Assembly (NCBI GenBank): GCA_023807065.1
Contig: JAJJLU010000826.1
Span: 1 to 17,616, forward strand
Origin: Isotricha intestinalis
Taxonomy: Eukaryota > Ciliophora > Litostomatea > Vestibuliferida > Isotrichidae
Direction of reading: 5' to 3'
DNA length: 17,616 nt
In this document: in pieces, positions 15,670 through 17,616 of the stretch
Numbering within the stretch: position 1 is the first letter of the stretch
Layout of the letters: every line of letters begins with the position of its first letter
Notes under the pieces: generated by a model
What the model saw: the letters and a program-made list of their open reading frames with translations, nothing else
Database searches by the model: none
What the model was told of the DNA's origin: nothing
Position numbers and translations under genes: made by a program

Positions 15670-16476
15670 ATGAGTAAAGTAAAAAAAGCTTTCAAAATGC
15701 TAAATAATAATAGTATGAATTAAATAAAAAAGGAACTTATTCCTTTAAAAAGAAAAAAAGAGTTTCAGAAAAAGAAAAGATTTTAGATAAATTTGTTTTA
15801 TTTATAATAATATTAAATATTGTTAATGATAAATATAAATTTTTCTATTTTTTATCTTTTCAAAACTATTATTTATTTTTTTATTCAACATATTTTTAAA
15901 TTATATTTTAAAATTTAATTTAAATATTATTATTTGAATAAAATTATTTCCTGTTTGATATTTGAAACAATATTTTGATATAATAATTATTAATAATATA
16001 ATAAAATCAATAACTTATTTTGTATCTTTTATTTATAATAAAAATTATTAAAAATGATAAATTTGAGAATTATTCATTTTATTGTTTTTGTTATTTAATC
16101 AAAATTCAAAATCTCAAATTAAAGAATATTAAGATTATCAAATTATTCAAATAAATTATTTACAAGTTCAATAAAACTATTATTTTTTATTAATATTGTT
16201 AATTATAGATAAATTAAAAAATGAATTAAAAGAAAATGAAAACAACAAATTTAAATATATGATAAAGTATTGAATTTTTTTATTATTCCAAGAATTATTC
16301 AGGAAAGTAAGAAGAAAAGAAAATGGGTAATAAAGGAATTAGAGAAATTAAAATATTATTTATTCACTTTGTAAAATGAATTATTTTTCTTCAACTTCAA
16401 TTTTAGGATTTTTTCTTTTTTCTTATACCGTAATCCCTTCAATCAAGTAAGTAATGAGTCAAGTCCCCCCTCCTAA
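15670..16476 (+). CDS. Probable small multi-exon gene, unknown protein with a hydrophobic C-terminal segment
   Basis: No single long frame exists, but splicing short introns gives coherent protein. Best supported: exon 16209-16266, intron 16267-16292, exon 16293-16370, intron 16371-16406, exon 16407-16476 (TAA at 16474-16476). These read DKLKNELKENENN..., IIQESKKKRKWVIKELEKL, then YYLFTLIFSFFLYRNPFNQ and a VSNESSPPS tail, using TGG, CAG, CGT, CCC and GAG codons rare in the neighbouring noise. The layout is a charged helix, a short hydrophobic segment and a polar tail. The 5' end is uncertain: a phase-compatible model has ATG at 15670, exons 15670-15712, 15733-15794 (or -15821) and 16068-16083 (or -16089). 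It includes a 250-nt interval with no AG dinucleotide, as expected inside an intron. The GTAAGT at 16447 could be a further 5' splice site. Family not recognised. Confidence 0.5.
16267..16292 (+). other. Intron in the probable spliced gene (26 nt)
   Basis: Starts GTATTG, ends TTCCAAG, with a T-rich middle containing an in-frame TGA in the upstream reading. The codon is split AA|A (Lys). The joined reading stays open on both sides with a coding-like composition. Confidence 0.55.
16371..16406 (+). other. Intron in the probable spliced gene (36 nt)
   Basis: Starts GTAAAATG and ends with a T-rich tract TTCAATTTTAG. The codon is split TT|G (Leu). Without it the reading ends at TAA immediately (16372-16374 region); with it, 22 more residues follow, including a GC-richer stretch that is unusual for this DNA unless coding. 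Confidence 0.55.
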
Positions 16477-16641
16477 AAAAAAATAAAATTCTTATTAAAT
16501 TATAATAAATAATTTTATTTCTGTGATTACACTCAAGTTTCCCCATTGAAATCAAAAAATTGCCCTAATTTTTGATTATAATATATCCACATTTTAGATT
16601 AAATACGAATAAAAATAGAAAAAATAATAATAATTAAAACA

Positions 16642-16881
16642 ATGAAAGAATATATTTTATTTTTTCATATACGCAAAAAAATCAAAAATCAAAAAATATT
16701 TGAACAGAATCTTGTTATAAAATTTTCTAAATGAATTTTTTTAGCACAACAACAACAATTTATTCAATAATCTTGATGTGTTATCAACTTTTATTGTAAA
16801 CTTATAATAAAATCAACTAAAAAAAAGAGAAAAATTAATCTTAAATTTATTTCTAAAAAAGAAACAAATTTAGAATTATAA
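16642..16881 (+). CDS. Tentative three-exon small gene, 58 aa, unknown
   Basis: ATG at 16642 follows AATTAAAACA, similar to other starts here. Exon 1 (16642-16713) reads MKEYILFFHIRKKIKN..., exon 2 (16745-16795) HNNNNLFNNLDVLSTFI, exon 3 (16828-16881) RKINLKFISKKETNLEL, ending TAA. Introns of 31 nt (GTTATA...TTTTTTTAG) and 32 nt (GTAAAC...AAAAAAG) both keep phase 0. If the second intron is not real, the protein ends four codons later at 16805-16807. Basic, with no domain recognised. In DNA this AT-rich, splice-like dinucleotides are frequent, so this model may be chance. It could also be part of the neighbouring upstream gene. Confidence 0.3.
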
Positions 16882-17616
16882 AATATACTTTTATTTTGTG
16901 TTTTCATTAAATATATAACATAAAAACTCATTTTAATAACTCTCAACAAACCATTTTAATTTAATATTCTTATTAATAATAATAATCTTCCTTCAATAAC
17001 AAAAAAAACACAGCACAACATAGTTTTATTCATTGGATTTTTTATATTATTTTTTCTAAAAACAAAAATAAAATTATAAGAAATAACAAAGTAAAAATAA
17101 AAAAAAAATATTTTTTTCTAAAGTATAATTTTAGATTTTTCTTTCCTTATGAAAAAATCTTTTTTATATTCCTAAATTGTTAATTTAAAATTATATCTTT
17201 ATCTCTCTCTCATATAAATATTATTAAAAAAATAAGGAAAAAATTTCATTAAAAATTTATCTTGGTTATTTCTATAAACAATCTAATCATAAATCATTAA
17301 TATCTTTTTTTAAAAAAAGTTGAAAATTCTCTTAAAGGATAAAATATTTGATTTTTCAATGGGAAATAAGAAATAAAAAAGAGAAAAACCTTAAAGAGAA
17401 TTTTAAGAGTTCTTATAGAAGAAATAAACTTTATATATTCAATTAAAATCAGCCTTAAATATTTTTATAAGATTGATTGTACTCAATAAGATAATAATTA
17501 CAATTATTATATTTGATGAAATATTTACTTGATTGAATATAATAATAAGTCTATTGATGATATTATTATTTAATTTTTAAATAAGATTATCTATCTTATT
17601 ATTCATATTTAAAAAT
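16882..17616. other. AT-rich right edge, nothing firmly recognised
   Basis: 735 bp without a gene-length frame, tRNA or repeat. A plus-strand run of 34 open codons at 17428-17529 (LYIQLKSALNIFIRLIVLNK) ends at TGA and could be an exon of a gene running off the window, but it is short enough to be chance. There is no telomere at this end, so the chromosome probably continues. Confidence 0.4.

Noticed and set aside
16403..16480. TTTTAGGA ... TCCTAAAA could form a stem around a GC-richer segment, suggesting a structured RNA; the minus strand also has ACTTACTTGATT, recalling the U1 snRNA 5' end.
   Set aside because: The segment is better explained as a 3' splice site plus last coding exon. No further U1 stems, loops or Sm site are visible.
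1..17616. Reassigned stop codons (TAA/TAG as Gln or TGA as Trp), as in many ciliates.
   Set aside because: All recognised genes are intact under the standard code, several end at TGA, and Trp in conserved motifs is TGG.
1..17616. tRNA, rRNA, CRISPR arrays, insertion sequences or transposon genes.
   Set aside because: No GC-richer cloverleaf, no T-loop-like GGTTCRA block, no regularly spaced repeats, and no transposase or reverse transcriptase motifs were seen in reading both strands.

Overview
The window looks like the left end of a macronuclear chromosome from a very AT-rich ciliate. It opens with tandem CCCCAAT units (telomere, C-rich strand at the 5' end). The first gene starts about 120 bp inside the telomere, genes are compact, intergenic DNA is extremely AT-rich, and introns are tiny (28, 53, 26 and 36 nt here). 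The genetic code looks standard: long genes have no in-frame TAA or TAG, TGA ends at least two genes (TM2 protein, polycystin), and Trp is TGG. A ciliate with the standard code and a CCCCAAT-type telomere fits the litostomes, such as rumen entodiniomorphs. That assignment is inference from memory, not shown by the sequence. The right edge has no telomere and is probably a contig or window edge.

Left third (1-5.4 kb): telomere; a Dpy-30 motif protein (+); RNA polymerase subunit RPB10 (-), whose true C-terminus needs a 28-nt intron to be removed; an unrecognised Lys/Asn-rich 443-aa protein (-); a 1.5-kb gene-poor stretch; and an unrecognised 386-aa protein with a possible C2HC zinc knuckle (-).

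Middle (5.5-12 kb): a secreted-end EGF-like/TM2 membrane protein (-) divergent from a PKD2-type polycystin TRP channel (+), which is convergent with an SRPK-type SR-protein kinase (-). The kinase's true start lies in a 25-nt first exon upstream of a 53-nt intron.

Right third (12-17.6 kb): an Asn-rich 360-aa protein of unknown function (-), an auxin-efflux-carrier-family transporter (-), and a 2.3-kb stretch with no long single-frame ORF. In that stretch I find a probable small multi-exon gene (15670-16476, +), best supported at its 3' end, and a weaker candidate (16642-16881, +).

The genes are eukaryotic housekeeping, signalling and membrane functions with no sign of an operon or mobile element. 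I see no CRISPR array, tRNA, rRNA or transposon. The main value of the window is in the introns recovered by hand, the hidden spliced genes, and some unusual features of the polycystin and SRPK proteins.
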